Shown here: in pieces, positions 43,147 to 51,815 of the stretch
How the letters are laid out: every line of letters begins with the position of its first letter
How positions within the stretch are numbered: the stretch's first letter is position 1
Translations under genes and position numbers: made by a program
The notes under the pieces: generated by a model
The model's input: the letters and a program-made list of their open reading frames with translations, nothing else
Told to the model about the DNA's origin: nothing
The model's database searches: none
Assembly: GCA_013361525.1 (NCBI GenBank)
Contig: JABFXY010000076.1
Span: 35,838-99,837, forward strand
Reading direction: 5' to 3'
DNA: 64,000 bases
From: Polyangiaceae bacterium
Lineage (GTDB): Bacteria; Myxococcota_A; Polyangia; Polyangiales; Polyangiaceae

Positions 43147-44247
43147 GTGGACGCTGGGCCGCTGCGGGCACGTGTCGGTACGGTTTTGCGCGGCAAGTGG
43201 ATGCTCGAGCGGCTTCTCGGATATGGCGGGATGGCCGCCGTGTACGTGGCGCGCCACCGCATCGGGCGGGTCGAAGCGGTGAAGATTCTCCACCGCAACT
43301 TGCTGTCCAACACCGATTTGCTGGTGCGCTTCGAGCGCGAGGCGCGGGTCGCGAACCGCTTCAAACACCCGGGTGCGATCGAGATCACCGACGTCGACGT
43401 CTCCGAGGACGGCTGCCCGTTCCTGGTGATGGAGCTCGCGGAGGGCGTGAACCTCGCGGAGCACTGCCGGCGGCGCCCGATCCATCCGCTCGAGGTGCTC
43501 GGCTACGCGGATCAGATCCTCGACGTGCTCGCCGTCGCTCATCCGATGGGAATCGTCCACCGCGACATCAAGCCGGCGAACCTGGTGCTGCAAACCGATG
43601 GGCGCTTGCGGGTTCTCGACTTCGGCGTCGCGAAGATCGAGGGCTCCACGTTCACCGAGCAGGGCGCGACCGTGGGAACGGCTGCATACATGCCTCCCGA
43701 GCAGGTGCGCGGCGAGGCGATTGATGGTCGGGCGGATTTGTTCGCTGTCGGCGCAACGATGTATCGACTCCTCACCGGCAAGCAGGTCCGTGAGGGAAAC
43801 AACGCAGGAGAGATCCTGTATCTCGCCGCGACCACTCCCGCGCCGCATGTTCGAGAGACGCGCCCGGACGTGCCCGAGGTCGTCGCAGCGATCGTGGATC
43901 GTGGGCTGGCGTTCGAGCTCGAGGACCGATACCAGAACGCGCGCGAGATGCAGGCCGAGGTTCGCGCCGCGATTCGACTTCTCATGGAGCCGACGGTCGA
44001 GGCGATGGACGAGATGATGGCGAGCCCGGACACCGTGGTTGGGCCGCCTCCCCTCGCCATTCTTCAATTTCCCCTCCCGGAGAACGATCCCTCCGAGGAG
44101 CCGACGAGCATTACGCCGAAGGGCGCTCGAGGTCCGGCGGCCCCCACTTCGGGTGCGTACGTCGTCCCCGCCGGCCCGACGAGCATCGACGACGACGAGG
44201 GGCACACGCTACCGAGCATTCCGGCCGCCCGTCCCAAGCAACGTTGA
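43147..44247 (+). CDS. Hanks-type Ser/Thr protein kinase
   Basis: About 366 residues. The kinase domain has GYGGMAAVYVARH (Gly loop), EAVKILH with the catalytic Lys, HRDIKPANLVL, LDFGVAKIEG and MPPEQVRGE. The C-terminal ~100 residues are low complexity with Pro/Ser/Glu-rich segments and no membrane helix, so it is a soluble kinase. Eukaryote-like kinases of this type regulate development and metabolism in myxobacteria; targets are unknown. The start is uncertain. GTG at 43147 has a GAGG site 8 bases upstream, whereas ATG at 43090 would share its CATG with the divergent MurL-like gene and leave no room for a promoter. It converges with the SRPBCC gene. Confidence 0.85.
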   Translation: MDAGPLRARVGTVLRGKWMLERLLGYGGMAAVYVARHRIGRVEAVKILHRNLLSNTDLLVRFEREARVANRFKHPGAIEITDVDVSEDGCPFLVMELAEGVNLAEHCRRRPIHPLEVLGYADQILDVLAVAHPMGIVHRDIKPANLVLQTDGRLRVLDFGVAKIEGSTFTEQGATVGTAAYMPPEQVRGEAIDGRADLFAVGATMYRLLTGKQVREGNNAGEILYLAATTPAPHVRETRPDVPEVVAAIVDRGLAFELEDRYQNAREMQAEVRAAIRLLMEPTVEAMDEMMASPDTVVGPPPLAILQFPLPENDPSEEPTSITPKGARGPAAPTSGAYVVPAGPTSIDDDEGHTLPSIPAARPKQR

Positions 44248-44267
44248 GCCGGGCGCGTAATACCTAT

Positions 44268-44744
44268 TCACGCCCCCGACTCGACGCGCGTCTTCAACGC
44301 CTTCGCCTGACGCTCGAAGCCGTCCTGGACCTTCGCGAGCGGCACGAACCGCGCGAGGAGCCCACCGAAGGACTCGTGGGTTTTGTAGAGCGTCGCTCCC
44401 CCGCTCCGCTCCTCGAGCTCTTGTACACGGGAGCCTCGAACGAGGTTGAAGCGATTGAGCGGGCCGCGAAACGCATAAACCCATTTGGCGCGCCGACGCT
44501 CGCCGGTGGTGCGGCCAGCCGGCGGCGTCATCTCCGTCGTCACCTCCACCGACGTCGCGCCGCCGCCCGTACCCCACCGAACCGTGAACGTCATCGAGTC
44601 GCCGACACGCGCGTGGCTGCTCGGTGCTTCGACGCGAACCACGAAGGGGTTCCAATCGGGATATCGCGAAAGGTCGACGAGTGTGTCCCAGACGTCTTCT
44701 ATCGGCGCTTCGATCACGACCTCGTAGTGAGCGCTCATGGCCAT
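44268..44744 (-). CDS. SRPBCC/polyketide-cyclase-like protein
   Basis: A 158-residue protein of the START-like SRPBCC fold. The first strand and helix motif YEVVIEAPIEDVWDTLVDLS and the DLSRYPDWNPFVVRV segment are typical. Strands such as SMTFTVRWGTGG and YKTHESFGGLLARFV complete the cavity-forming sheet. Proteins of this fold bind hydrophobic ligands in a deep pocket, but which one cannot be told. Two near-adjacent ATG codons (44744 and 44738) could both serve as start. It ends close to the convergent kinase gene and follows the sensor kinase by 15 bases on the same strand. Confidence 0.8.
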   Translation of the reverse strand: MAMSAHYEVVIEAPIEDVWDTLVDLSRYPDWNPFVVRVEAPSSHARVGDSMTFTVRWGTGGGATSVEVTTEMTPPAGRTTGERRRAKWVYAFRGPLNRFNLVRGSRVQELEERSGGATLYKTHESFGGLLARFVPLAKVQDGFERQAKALKTRVESGA

Positions 44745-44759
44745 ATCGTTATTGTTCTC

Positions 44760-47039
44760 TCAGGAGCGAGCGACGATGAGCCGGCCCGTCTCGGCGGCGA
44801 CGATTGCACCTTCACGCCGGAACGTGCCCCACCATACCTCCGCGCGGTCGGGCGTCCATGTGTGCTCGGGCGGGATGTCGATCGCGCGAAGGCGCTCGAC
44901 CACCACCTTCGCGTTCGGCGGCCGTTTGCTCGGGTCCTTGGCGAGGCAATCGAGGACGATCCGCTCGAGCTCCTCCGGAAGCCACCCTTTGACCTTCGCC
45001 CGCGGGGACGGCGGCGGCTTCGTCATGTGTGCGACCATCGTGCTCATCGAGCTATTGGACGCAAACATCATATCCCCGGTCAAAAGGTAATAAGCGACAC
45101 ACCCGAGTGAATAGAGGTCGGTGCGTCCGTCGACGGGCTGATGGCGAATCTGCTCCGGCGCCATGTACCCCGGCGTACCGAGGTATCCATCCTTCGTGGT
45201 GAGGTTGACGTTCGACTCCGCGAGCTTGTGCATGCTCGCGTCGGACGGAGCTCGGTAATCGATGCCGCCGGCGCCCCGCTCGTCGGTCTTGTCGCCTTTT
45301 CCGACGGCGGCCCGCACGACGCCGAAGTCGAGGACCTTGACGATGTCGACCTCGTCCGCCGCGCGCGAGAGAAACAGATTGCCGGGCTTGATGTCGCGGT
45401 GAACGAGGCCGACGTCGTGCGCCTCCCGAAGGGAGCCCAGCACCTGGAGCAGAATCGAGATCACCCGCGCCGCAGGCTGAGGACCGTCGTTCGAGACGAG
45501 GTGATCCAAATCGATCCCGTCGAGCAGCTCCATCACGAGGTAGAACGTGCCGTCCTCGCTTACGCCGTAATCGAAGATCTGCACGGTGTGCCTCGACGAG
45601 AGCCCGGCGAGCGTCTCGGCCTCCCGGCGGAATCGCTCTTCGGCGATGCGGTGGCCTTCCGGATCCGTCGTATCGGCGCGGATGAGCTTGATGGCGGCCG
45701 GCCGCGCGAGCAGTCGATGCTCGGCGCGCCAGACCTCGCCCATGCCGCCCTGCGCGAGGCGCGCGACGAGGCGGTAGCTCCCCAGCTCTTTGGCGCGGCC
45801 TTCGGCGACTTCGGCTTTGGCCGTCGCCTCCGCGACCGCTCGTCGAGCGCGCGTCAGGTGGCGCGCGAGAAACAGGGAGACGAGCAGCGCCACCGAGACG
45901 GCCACGGCGGACGCGACGAGGCTCTGCTGACGGAGGCTCGGCAGCGCGGCCAAGAAGCGCTCTTCCTCGACGCTCATCGAGGTGTACCAGGGAAGCCCGT
46001 GGCGCTCGCCGACCCGCTCGCTCGCTGCGAGGTATTTCACGCCGCGCTCTTCGAAGTCCCACAAGGCGCTCGCCTCGAAGCTCGACCGCGCCACGAGGCG
46101 CTTCAGAACGGGATCGTCGAGATCTCCGATCGCGAGCGGGCGGTTACCCGGATATTGCAAATTGGGATATCGCTCGCGAAACCCGGGCGCGGCGAGGATG
46201 GTTCCGTCGGCGGCATGAAGCACCAGCACCGCCCCTTCGGGCTTTTGCGTCTGGCTCATCACGGCCGACAGGGCCTCGATGTCGAAGTCGATCGTAATGA
46301 CGGCGTGCAGGGCGTCGGGCCGGTCGCGTTCGTGGACGGCCTCCGCGAGCGTGATGCCCGTCACGTTGGTTTGATAAAAGGGATAGGGCTCCGTCCAGAC
46401 CGGCCCCGGCTTCGACAATGCGAGCTTGTAGAAGTCGCGGGTGCGAGGGTCGTAGGCAGTCTCCTCGTCGAGGACGTGGACCAAGCCGCGCCGCCCTGTC
46501 GGGTCCCATATGTGCTTCTTCGTCTTGCCCGGGGCCACGACCTCGCTGATTTGAAATCGCGTCGCGCGCCCGTCGTCCTCGAGGTACACGCCCGCGAACG
46601 TGCCGTCGGGGAAGCTGACGCTCACGTACGCGAGCCCCGGGCGTCCGAGGAGCAAATCGCTGAGCTCGTACGCGTGGGCCGTCGGGTCGTCGCGAACGTC
46701 CCACGACAGCGCGATCTCTTTCAGCCGCTCGCGCAACGGATCCGCTTGGCCGAGCGCATCGTCGATCGTCCACGCGACCGCCTTCGAGTGCGTGACGAAC
46801 TGGCCTCGGGCAAGCTCGCGGTTCGACGAGCGAAGCGCAGATTGACCGAGCAGAAGCAGGATGAGGCCGAGGGCAGCAACGATCACCGGCATCGCGAAGA
46901 CGACACGCGTCGGCCGCGCGATATTGCCCTCTCCGACCGACGCCGAAGCAGCGGTGGTCACTCGCGGCGAGACGACAGCCGCCCGCGCGAGCTTCGAGGC
47001 ATCCGACTTCCGGTCCGGTCCCGTCAAACCGGCGCCCAT
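44760..47039 (-). CDS. membrane Ser/Thr kinase with N-terminal periplasmic Cache-like sensor
   Basis: A 759-residue protein. A first membrane helix lies near residues 46-66 (FAMPVIVAALGLILLLLG), then a ~290-residue extracytoplasmic region with dCache features (VSVSFPDGTFAGVYLEDDG, YDPRTRDFYKLALSKPGPVW, ITLAEAVHERD, AVITIDFDIEALSAVM). A second helix follows (VASAVAVSVALLVSLFLA), then a short linker helix and a full kinase domain: LAQGGMGEVWRAEH, AAIKLIRAD, HRDIKPGNLFL, LDFGVVRA and MAPEQIRHQ. The order is that of a chemoreceptor with a kinase in place of the signalling domain. Most PknB-like kinases instead place the sensor C-terminal. It likely senses a small metabolite. A TRAP-type binding protein gene is divergent, 86 bases away, and may supply its ligand (inference). 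Confidence 0.88.
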   Translation of the reverse strand: MGAGLTGPDRKSDASKLARAAVVSPRVTTAASASVGEGNIARPTRVVFAMPVIVAALGLILLLLGQSALRSSNRELARGQFVTHSKAVAWTIDDALGQADPLRERLKEIALSWDVRDDPTAHAYELSDLLLGRPGLAYVSVSFPDGTFAGVYLEDDGRATRFQISEVVAPGKTKKHIWDPTGRRGLVHVLDEETAYDPRTRDFYKLALSKPGPVWTEPYPFYQTNVTGITLAEAVHERDRPDALHAVITIDFDIEALSAVMSQTQKPEGAVLVLHAADGTILAAPGFRERYPNLQYPGNRPLAIGDLDDPVLKRLVARSSFEASALWDFEERGVKYLAASERVGERHGLPWYTSMSVEEERFLAALPSLRQQSLVASAVAVSVALLVSLFLARHLTRARRAVAEATAKAEVAEGRAKELGSYRLVARLAQGGMGEVWRAEHRLLARPAAIKLIRADTTDPEGHRIAEERFRREAETLAGLSSRHTVQIFDYGVSEDGTFYLVMELLDGIDLDHLVSNDGPQPAARVISILLQVLGSLREAHDVGLVHRDIKPGNLFLSRAADEVDIVKVLDFGVVRAAVGKGDKTDERGAGGIDYRAPSDASMHKLAESNVNLTTKDGYLGTPGYMAPEQIRHQPVDGRTDLYSLGCVAYYLLTGDMMFASNSSMSTMVAHMTKPPPSPRAKVKGWLPEELERIVLDCLAKDPSKRPPNAKVVVERLRAIDIPPEHTWTPDRAEVWWGTFRREGAIVAAETGRLIVARS

Positions 47040-47125
47040 CTTAGTTGGGTCCCGCAGAACTTCGACGACCTTTCCGGCGCGCACACAGGCGCCGTTATCG
47101 CCCGCACGCTGATAACCTTCCTCGC

Positions 47126-48112
47126 ATGCGCCCCTCCTTCGCCTTCGCCGCGCTGGCGTTGATGCTCGCGATGCTCACGCCGAAGCGAGCGCTCGCCGAG
47201 GAGAAGCTCACGCTCGGAACCGTCGCGCCGAAGCAGAGTTTGTGGGGCCGCGTGTTCGGCGTTTGGGAAGAGGCGATCAAGAAGAAGACCGACGGCAAGC
47301 TCGAGCTGAAGGTCTATTACAACGGCACACAGGGTGACGACGGGACGATGATCGGCAAGCTCAAGGCGGGGCAGCTCGACGGCGCCGCGGTGAGCTCGAT
47401 CGGCCTCGCCCAGATCCACAAGCCCATCCTCGCGCTCCAAATCCCGGGCCTCTTCCGCAGCTGGGAGGCGCTCGACAAAGGGCGCAACGCCGTGAAGGAC
47501 GAGTTCGAGAAGGCGGCGGAAAAAGAGGGCTTCATCATCACGTGGGGCGATCTCGGCAAGATGCGCGGGATGAGCAAAGGCTTCGCCGTGCGAAAGCCCT
47601 CCGACCTCAAGGGCAAGAAGGTCCTGTCGTGGCGGAACGACGTGATCGGCCCGACCGTCTATCAGGTGATTCCGGGTGTGAGCATCGTGGCGCTCGGCCC
47701 GACGGAGGTGTTGCCGACCCTACGCACCGGCGGCCTCGATGTCGTGACGGCGCCGACGCTGGCGGCCGAGCAGCTCCAGTGGACGCCCCATTTCGATCAC
47801 ATCTCGAACGAATCGACGTTGATGGCGATCGGTGGGATGGCGTGGTCGAAGAAGCGCATCGATTCGTTGCCGGGAGACTTGCGCACCGTCCTGCAGGACA
47901 CCGGCAAAATCGCTCAAGAGGCGCTGAAGAAGAAGGTACGGGCAGAGGACGACGAGGCCTTCGAGCGCCTGAAGAAGAAGATGACCGTCGTCGAGCTGTC
48001 GGCCGACGAGCAAAAGGCGTGGAGAGACGTCTTCATCAAGGTCGGCGAGCGGCTCAAGCAAGGCACGTTCGATCCGAAGCTCGTCGACAAATTGGTCGCA
48101 GCTGCGAAATAG
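47126..48112 (+). CDS. TRAP-type C4-dicarboxylate-like periplasmic binding protein (DctP family), orphan
   Basis: A 328-residue secreted protein with a Sec signal peptide (FAFAALALMLAMLTPKRALA). The mature part follows the DctP family: LTLGTVAPKQSLWGRVFGVW, LELKVYYNGTQGDDG, FAVRKPSDLKGKKVLSWR with the ligand-binding Arg region, and TLRTGGLDVVTAP. Such proteins bind organic acids and deliver them to DctQ/DctM membrane subunits. No such subunits are in the window, so it may serve a transporter elsewhere or act as a sensor input. It is divergent from the Cache-like kinase gene. The ATG at 47126 begins the signal peptide. Confidence 0.88.
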   Translation: MRPSFAFAALALMLAMLTPKRALAEEKLTLGTVAPKQSLWGRVFGVWEEAIKKKTDGKLELKVYYNGTQGDDGTMIGKLKAGQLDGAAVSSIGLAQIHKPILALQIPGLFRSWEALDKGRNAVKDEFEKAAEKEGFIITWGDLGKMRGMSKGFAVRKPSDLKGKKVLSWRNDVIGPTVYQVIPGVSIVALGPTEVLPTLRTGGLDVVTAPTLAAEQLQWTPHFDHISNESTLMAIGGMAWSKKRIDSLPGDLRTVLQDTGKIAQEALKKKVRAEDDEAFERLKKKMTVVELSADEQKAWRDVFIKVGERLKQGTFDPKLVDKLVAAAK

Positions 48113-48167
48113 AGATCGCCCACGATCGTCGCCCGGTCGCTCCGCGAAACCCGGTACACTTCGCGCG

Positions 48168-49898
48168 ATGCGTCGCCTTTCGCTTGGTCTCTCTTTCGGC
48201 TTCGTCCTCGCTATCGCCGGCGGCTGCGGCGACGACACCTCCACGCAAGGAGGAGGCGGCGGCTCGAGTAACGGCGGATCGAGCAGCGATGGTGGCGGCG
48301 GCGGCGCGCCCTCGACGGGCGGCGCGCCCTCGACGGGCGGCTCCAGCAGCGACGGCGGCAGCACGGCGACCGATATGGGCGGCGCGGGCGGTGGGCCCGT
48401 CGATCCCTGGGCGGGACCGATCGTCTCGCTGAAAGAGCTCGACCTCGGCGAAGGAGCGATCGGGCAGCCGCAGAAGTTTCCGATTCCCAACAATACGATC
48501 GGGCTGACGACGCTGACGCAGTCGGGCACGCAGATCGCAATGGGCATTGCGACGCTGCGCCCGCCCTCGGCGGGGAGCGTCATTTACAACTTCGAAATCC
48601 CCGGCACCGGAATGCCTTATTTCGTCGACACCGGCATCCTCGTCGGCGGCAATCCCCTGAGCGATCTCGTGGACGCCTGGCCGATCAAAGAGGGCGATTG
48701 GGTCCTCCGTATCGCCGGCAATGAAGGGCTGGAGACGGCACACTCGAGCGTGTACGTGCGGCGCACGGTGGACGGACAATTCCACGGCGGCGCGCTCGAC
48801 GTTCACGTCTATATCGCGCCGGGCTCGGGCGCGAGCCAGTCGTACGTGACCGGCGTCCTGGACGATCTCTTCGACGACTATTACGCGCCGCTGCTCGGTA
48901 TCTCGAAGGGCAACGTCTCTTTTGCATCGATCTCGTCGGCGTACGACGTCGTCGGCTCGAACGACGAGTACCGACAGATGCTCGCGAGCTCGTCGACGGC
49001 CAACTCCGCACCCGCCATCAACCTCTTCGTCGTCGGCGACTTCGGCGGCGACATCGACGACGCGCTCGGCATCGCCGGCGGCATCCCCGGCGCCCCGATG
49101 GTGCACGGCACCACGAGGAGCGGCGTCGCCTACACGCCGACGGGCGATCAAGGCTACGACGCGAGCGTTCTCGCGCACGAGATCGGCCACCTCGGCGGGC
49201 TCTTTCACACGACGGAGTTCCAGACCACCGCGTTCGATCCGCTCGGCGACACACCTCAGTGCCCGAACATCAACAACATGAACCCGAACAACTGCCCCGA
49301 CGTCCAGAACGTGATGTTTCCAATCGCGTACGGCGGTTATCAGCTCACGCAGCTGCAGCAGCGCGTGATCTGGGGCAGCGCGCTCTACCGCGGGATCATC
49401 GAGGCCGGCGGGCAACCTTCACCGCCGCTCCTCCCTGCATTGCCGGCTCCGAGCGCGGCGACCGCGCCGATCCAGATCGGCTATCGATTGCCCGTCTCGG
49501 CTGCGCCGGCGCCGAGCTCCGTCGACAGCTCGCTCGAGCGGCTCTTGCTCGCGACTTGGTGCGACGCGGGCGCCGACGTCGAGGCGCTGATTCTGGCGCG
49601 CATCGGCGAGGCCGAGGTCGCGGAGCTCCTCGCGATCGCGCGAGACGAGGCTTCGTTCGATGTCGCGCGCGGGCGCGCCCTCGAGCTCCTCGCGAAGACG
49701 TCACTCGACGAGGAGCAGGCGAACGAGGTCGTGCGAATCGCGCGCGCTGCCCTCGCGCGCCCGAGCTCCGGCAGGCGGGCGCGCCTCGCCGCCATCGAAG
49801 CGCTCGGTTCGCTGAGCCATGCCGACCTGTGGGCCGCCCTCGACGGATCGCCTGCCCTGGAAGATCCCGTGGTTTCCGAACGTGTAGACACGTTGTGA
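48168..49898 (+). CDS. metzincin-like zinc metalloprotease lipoprotein with C-terminal HEAT-like region
   Basis: A 576-residue lipoprotein. The signal peptide LSLGLSFGFVLAIAGGC leads to a Gly/Ser/Thr-rich linker. At about residue 337 is a complete metzincin site, HEIGHLGGLFH (HExxHxxGxxH), and downstream NVMFPIAYGG can provide the Met-turn. The first ~200 mature residues are beta-rich and may be an N-terminal binding domain. The last ~120 residues contain HEAT-like helix pairs (LERLLLATWCDAG, ELLAIARDEASFDVARG, RARLAAIEALGSLS). It is probably secreted and surface-bound. The 3' end runs into the first of the two 13-bp direct repeats preceding the 49933 gene. Confidence 0.85.
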   Translation: MRRLSLGLSFGFVLAIAGGCGDDTSTQGGGGGSSNGGSSSDGGGGGAPSTGGAPSTGGSSSDGGSTATDMGGAGGGPVDPWAGPIVSLKELDLGEGAIGQPQKFPIPNNTIGLTTLTQSGTQIAMGIATLRPPSAGSVIYNFEIPGTGMPYFVDTGILVGGNPLSDLVDAWPIKEGDWVLRIAGNEGLETAHSSVYVRRTVDGQFHGGALDVHVYIAPGSGASQSYVTGVLDDLFDDYYAPLLGISKGNVSFASISSAYDVVGSNDEYRQMLASSSTANSAPAINLFVVGDFGGDIDDALGIAGGIPGAPMVHGTTRSGVAYTPTGDQGYDASVLAHEIGHLGGLFHTTEFQTTAFDPLGDTPQCPNINNMNPNNCPDVQNVMFPIAYGGYQLTQLQQRVIWGSALYRGIIEAGGQPSPPLLPALPAPSAATAPIQIGYRLPVSAAPAPSSVDSSLERLLLATWCDAGADVEALILARIGEAEVAELLAIARDEASFDVARGRALELLAKTSLDEEQANEVVRIARAALARPSSGRRARLAAIEALGSLSHADLWAALDGSPALEDPVVSERVDTL

Positions 49899-49933
49899 TA
49901 CACGGGCCTTGACGCGAGTCACGTTGTGATACA
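49890..49933. promoter_or_regulatory. two perfect 13-bp direct repeats upstream of the RHH gene (putative operator)
   Basis: ACGTTGTGATACA occurs at 49890-49902 and again at 49921-49933. The starts are 31 bases apart (three helical turns), and the second copy runs into the ATG of the RHH-domain gene. This looks like autoregulatory operator sites for the encoded ribbon-helix-helix protein. The first copy overlaps the last codons of the upstream protease gene. Confidence 0.6.
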
Positions 49934-50424
49934 TGAATCACGACGTGACACAGAAGCCTGACGGGTCGACCGATCCGGACGCCAAGCCCGACGACGGGAG
50001 CGACAAGGGGGACCGCAAAGAGCGTGTCCTCCATACCCGCGTGCCCGCCGTGCTCGAGGCGGAGCTGAAGACGGTGGCGCGGGCGCTCCGCGTCCCTGTG
50101 TCGAACCTCGTGCGCACGATCTTGGAGGATGCGGTCGCCATCGCCGACCGCGCCTCGAGCCAAGTCGAGCAGCGACTCGAAGCGGCGGCTCGCTCCGTCG
50201 AGACGGAGCGAGCGCGCCTGCGCGCCAGGCTCGAGCGCAACGAGGTCCTGCAGGACGTGCTCGCCTACCAAGCCGTCATCGTCGCCGCACCGAACAGGTG
50301 CGCGCGTTGCGAGGCGCCGCTCGAGCCGGGCGACGACGCTGCCCTGGCGATCCGCGATCGTCCGGGGCCGAGCTCGTTCGTTTGCACGGCGTGCGTCCCC
50401 AAACCGAAGAGCGCAAAGCCATGA
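49933..50424 (+). CDS. ribbon-helix-helix-like DNA-binding protein with C-terminal zinc ribbon
   Basis: A 163-residue protein. A charged N-terminus (to about residue 28) precedes a predicted ribbon-helix-helix fold (residues 31-70, HTRVPAVLEAELKTVARAL, VPVSNLVRTILEDAV). A coiled-coil-like helix (about 71-112) links it to a zinc ribbon with Cys123, Cys126, Cys151 and Cys154 (CARCEAPLEPG and FVCTAC). RHH proteins bind DNA as dimers on short direct or inverted repeats, and two perfect 13-bp repeats lie directly in front of this gene. I infer autoregulation, and regulation of the following three genes. The ATG at 49933 lies in the second repeat. A hairpin follows the gene. Confidence 0.72.
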   Translation: MNHDVTQKPDGSTDPDAKPDDGSDKGDRKERVLHTRVPAVLEAELKTVARALRVPVSNLVRTILEDAVAIADRASSQVEQRLEAAARSVETERARLRARLERNEVLQDVLAYQAVIVAAPNRCARCEAPLEPGDDAALAIRDRPGPSSFVCTACVPKPKSAKP

Positions 50425-50454
50425 CGATTTTCATGCTCGGCTAATTGCCAATCA

Positions 50455-50472
50455 GCGCCGCCCGAGCGGCGC
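50455..50472 (+). terminator. perfect hairpin after the RHH gene
   Basis: GCGCCGC and GCGGCGC form a perfect 7-bp stem around a 4-base loop, 30 bases past the stop codon. No T-run follows. It may be a partial terminator that lowers expression of the downstream genes relative to the regulator. Confidence 0.5.
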
Positions 50473-50578
50473 AAACGAACGACAACGAGGCTCGACCGCG
50501 AGCGCCCCCAATGGGCGCATCGGCGGACGTGTATTTGGCGACTCGCGGGCAACACCCGCACATCGAAGGAGACACGAC

Positions 50579-50857
50579 ATGACGCGATCGACGACGTTCC
50601 AGACCCACGCGGCCCGCGACCTCATCGACGGCTTGGAGGAGCTCGCCACCGCATGCGCCCGATATGGCATCACGCTCGCCCGCGCCTCGGTCGAGGCGTG
50701 CGCGCGCGGGCTCGATCACCTCGCCGAGCGGCTCGGCCAGATCGCCGAAGGCCTGAAGCCCACGGCCGCGGAGGAAGCGGCCGCCGCGACGGACGACGCC
50801 TCCCCCGCTCCGACGCCGAAAGCCGACGAGCCGACGGCAGCCGCCGCAACGGAGTAA
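50579..50857 (+). CDS. small helical protein, possibly phasin-like
   Basis: A 92-residue protein with a strong GAAGGAG ribosome site 7 bases before its ATG, which decides the start. Residues 1-60 are two amphipathic helices (HAARDLIDGLEELATACARY, SVEACARGLDHLAERLGQ). The rest is Ala/Thr/Pro-rich with no charge pattern (ATDDASPAPTPKADEPTAAA). There is no signal peptide. Short amphipathic proteins of this design coat polyhydroxyalkanoate or lipid granules (phasins). The assignment is only suggestive, but a hydrolase gene follows 4 bases later and another small helical protein after that. It is cotranscribed with these. Confidence 0.6.
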   Translation: MTRSTTFQTHAARDLIDGLEELATACARYGITLARASVEACARGLDHLAERLGQIAEGLKPTAAEEAAAATDDASPAPTPKADEPTAAAATE

Positions 50858-50861
50858 TGCC

Positions 50862-51815
50862 ATGGCTCGGCCGCTCGATCTTGCCCTCGGTGCGCTGAAC
50901 GGCGCCGTCGGCGACTACCTCGTGCGGACGAACAACCCCCTCGCGACCCGGATGCGGCTCGTCCAAAACGGCGCGTCGCTTCCCGCGGAGCGCGAGGCGA
51001 TCGCCGGGGCACACGAGCAGCTGACGAGCCGCGCGGTCGTTCTCGTGCACGGCCTCATGTGCACGGAAGACGTTTTCCGATTCCCGGATGGGAGCGACTA
51101 CGGGTCGCTGCTCTCGCGCGATCTCGGCGTTTGCCCCTACTACGTTCGATACAACAGCGGCCTCCCGATCGCCGAGACGGGGGCTCAGCTCGCACAGCTG
51201 CTCGAAGCGCTGACGGTGGCGTATCCGATCGGCCTCGAGGAGCTCATCGTCGTCGGCTACAGCATGGGCGGCCTCGTCGTGCGCAGCGCGTGCCACGTCG
51301 GCGCAGCGAAAGGCCACGCTTGGCTGCGCCGCGTCCAACGCGCGATTTACGTCGGGACACCCCATCTCGGCGCGCCTCTCGAGCGGTATGTCCGGACGCT
51401 CACCAGCCTGCTGAAGAACATCGACGATCCTTATGCCCAAATCGCAGCCGACATCGCCGATTTGCGGAGCGACGGCATTCGTGACTTGGGAGATGCGGAC
51501 TTGCGCCACGAGGACCGCGCCAATTGGCGTGCGTCCGTGCGCCTCCGCGATCCGCGGCACCCGGTGCCGCTCTTGCCCCAGCTGAGACACTACTTGGTAG
51601 CGGGTACGGTTTCGCGCGATCCGCAGCTCGTGGAGCTGTTCGGTGACGCGCTGGTTCCCGTCGAGAGCGCGACCGCCGGCAACACATGCCCCAAAACGCA
51701 CGCGTTCGCGCCCGGCCACGTCCGCGTCTTTCCGGAGGTGTCGCACGTGAGCCTCGCGCGACACATGGACGTTTACGACCAAATCCGCACTTGGTGCGAG
51801 GAGCAGCCGACATGA
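50862..51815 (+). CDS. alpha/beta hydrolase (lipase/PGAP1-like)
   Basis: A 317-residue soluble hydrolase. There is no signal peptide, so it is cytoplasmic. The family pattern is VVLVHGLMCTEDVF, the nucleophile elbow VGYSMGGLVVRSA with the catalytic Ser, and YVGTPHLGAPLERYV. Late acid and base candidates are GDALVPVESA and EVSHVSLARHMD. It should cleave an ester of a lipid or polyester inside the cell. The start lies 4 bases after the previous stop, and the stop overlaps the next gene's ATG (51812-51815), so it is tightly co-expressed. A granule-associated depolymerase or lipase is one reading (inference). Confidence 0.82.
   Translation: MARPLDLALGALNGAVGDYLVRTNNPLATRMRLVQNGASLPAEREAIAGAHEQLTSRAVVLVHGLMCTEDVFRFPDGSDYGSLLSRDLGVCPYYVRYNSGLPIAETGAQLAQLLEALTVAYPIGLEELIVVGYSMGGLVVRSACHVGAAKGHAWLRRVQRAIYVGTPHLGAPLERYVRTLTSLLKNIDDPYAQIAADIADLRSDGIRDLGDADLRHEDRANWRASVRLRDPRHPVPLLPQLRHYLVAGTVSRDPQLVELFGDALVPVESATAGNTCPKTHAFAPGHVRVFPEVSHVSLARHMDVYDQIRTWCEEQPT

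Noticed and set aside
45141..47162. 673-codon plus-strand open frame opposite the Cache-like kinase
   Set aside because: The minus-strand reading contains an intact kinase and two membrane helices; the opposite frame is compositional noise.
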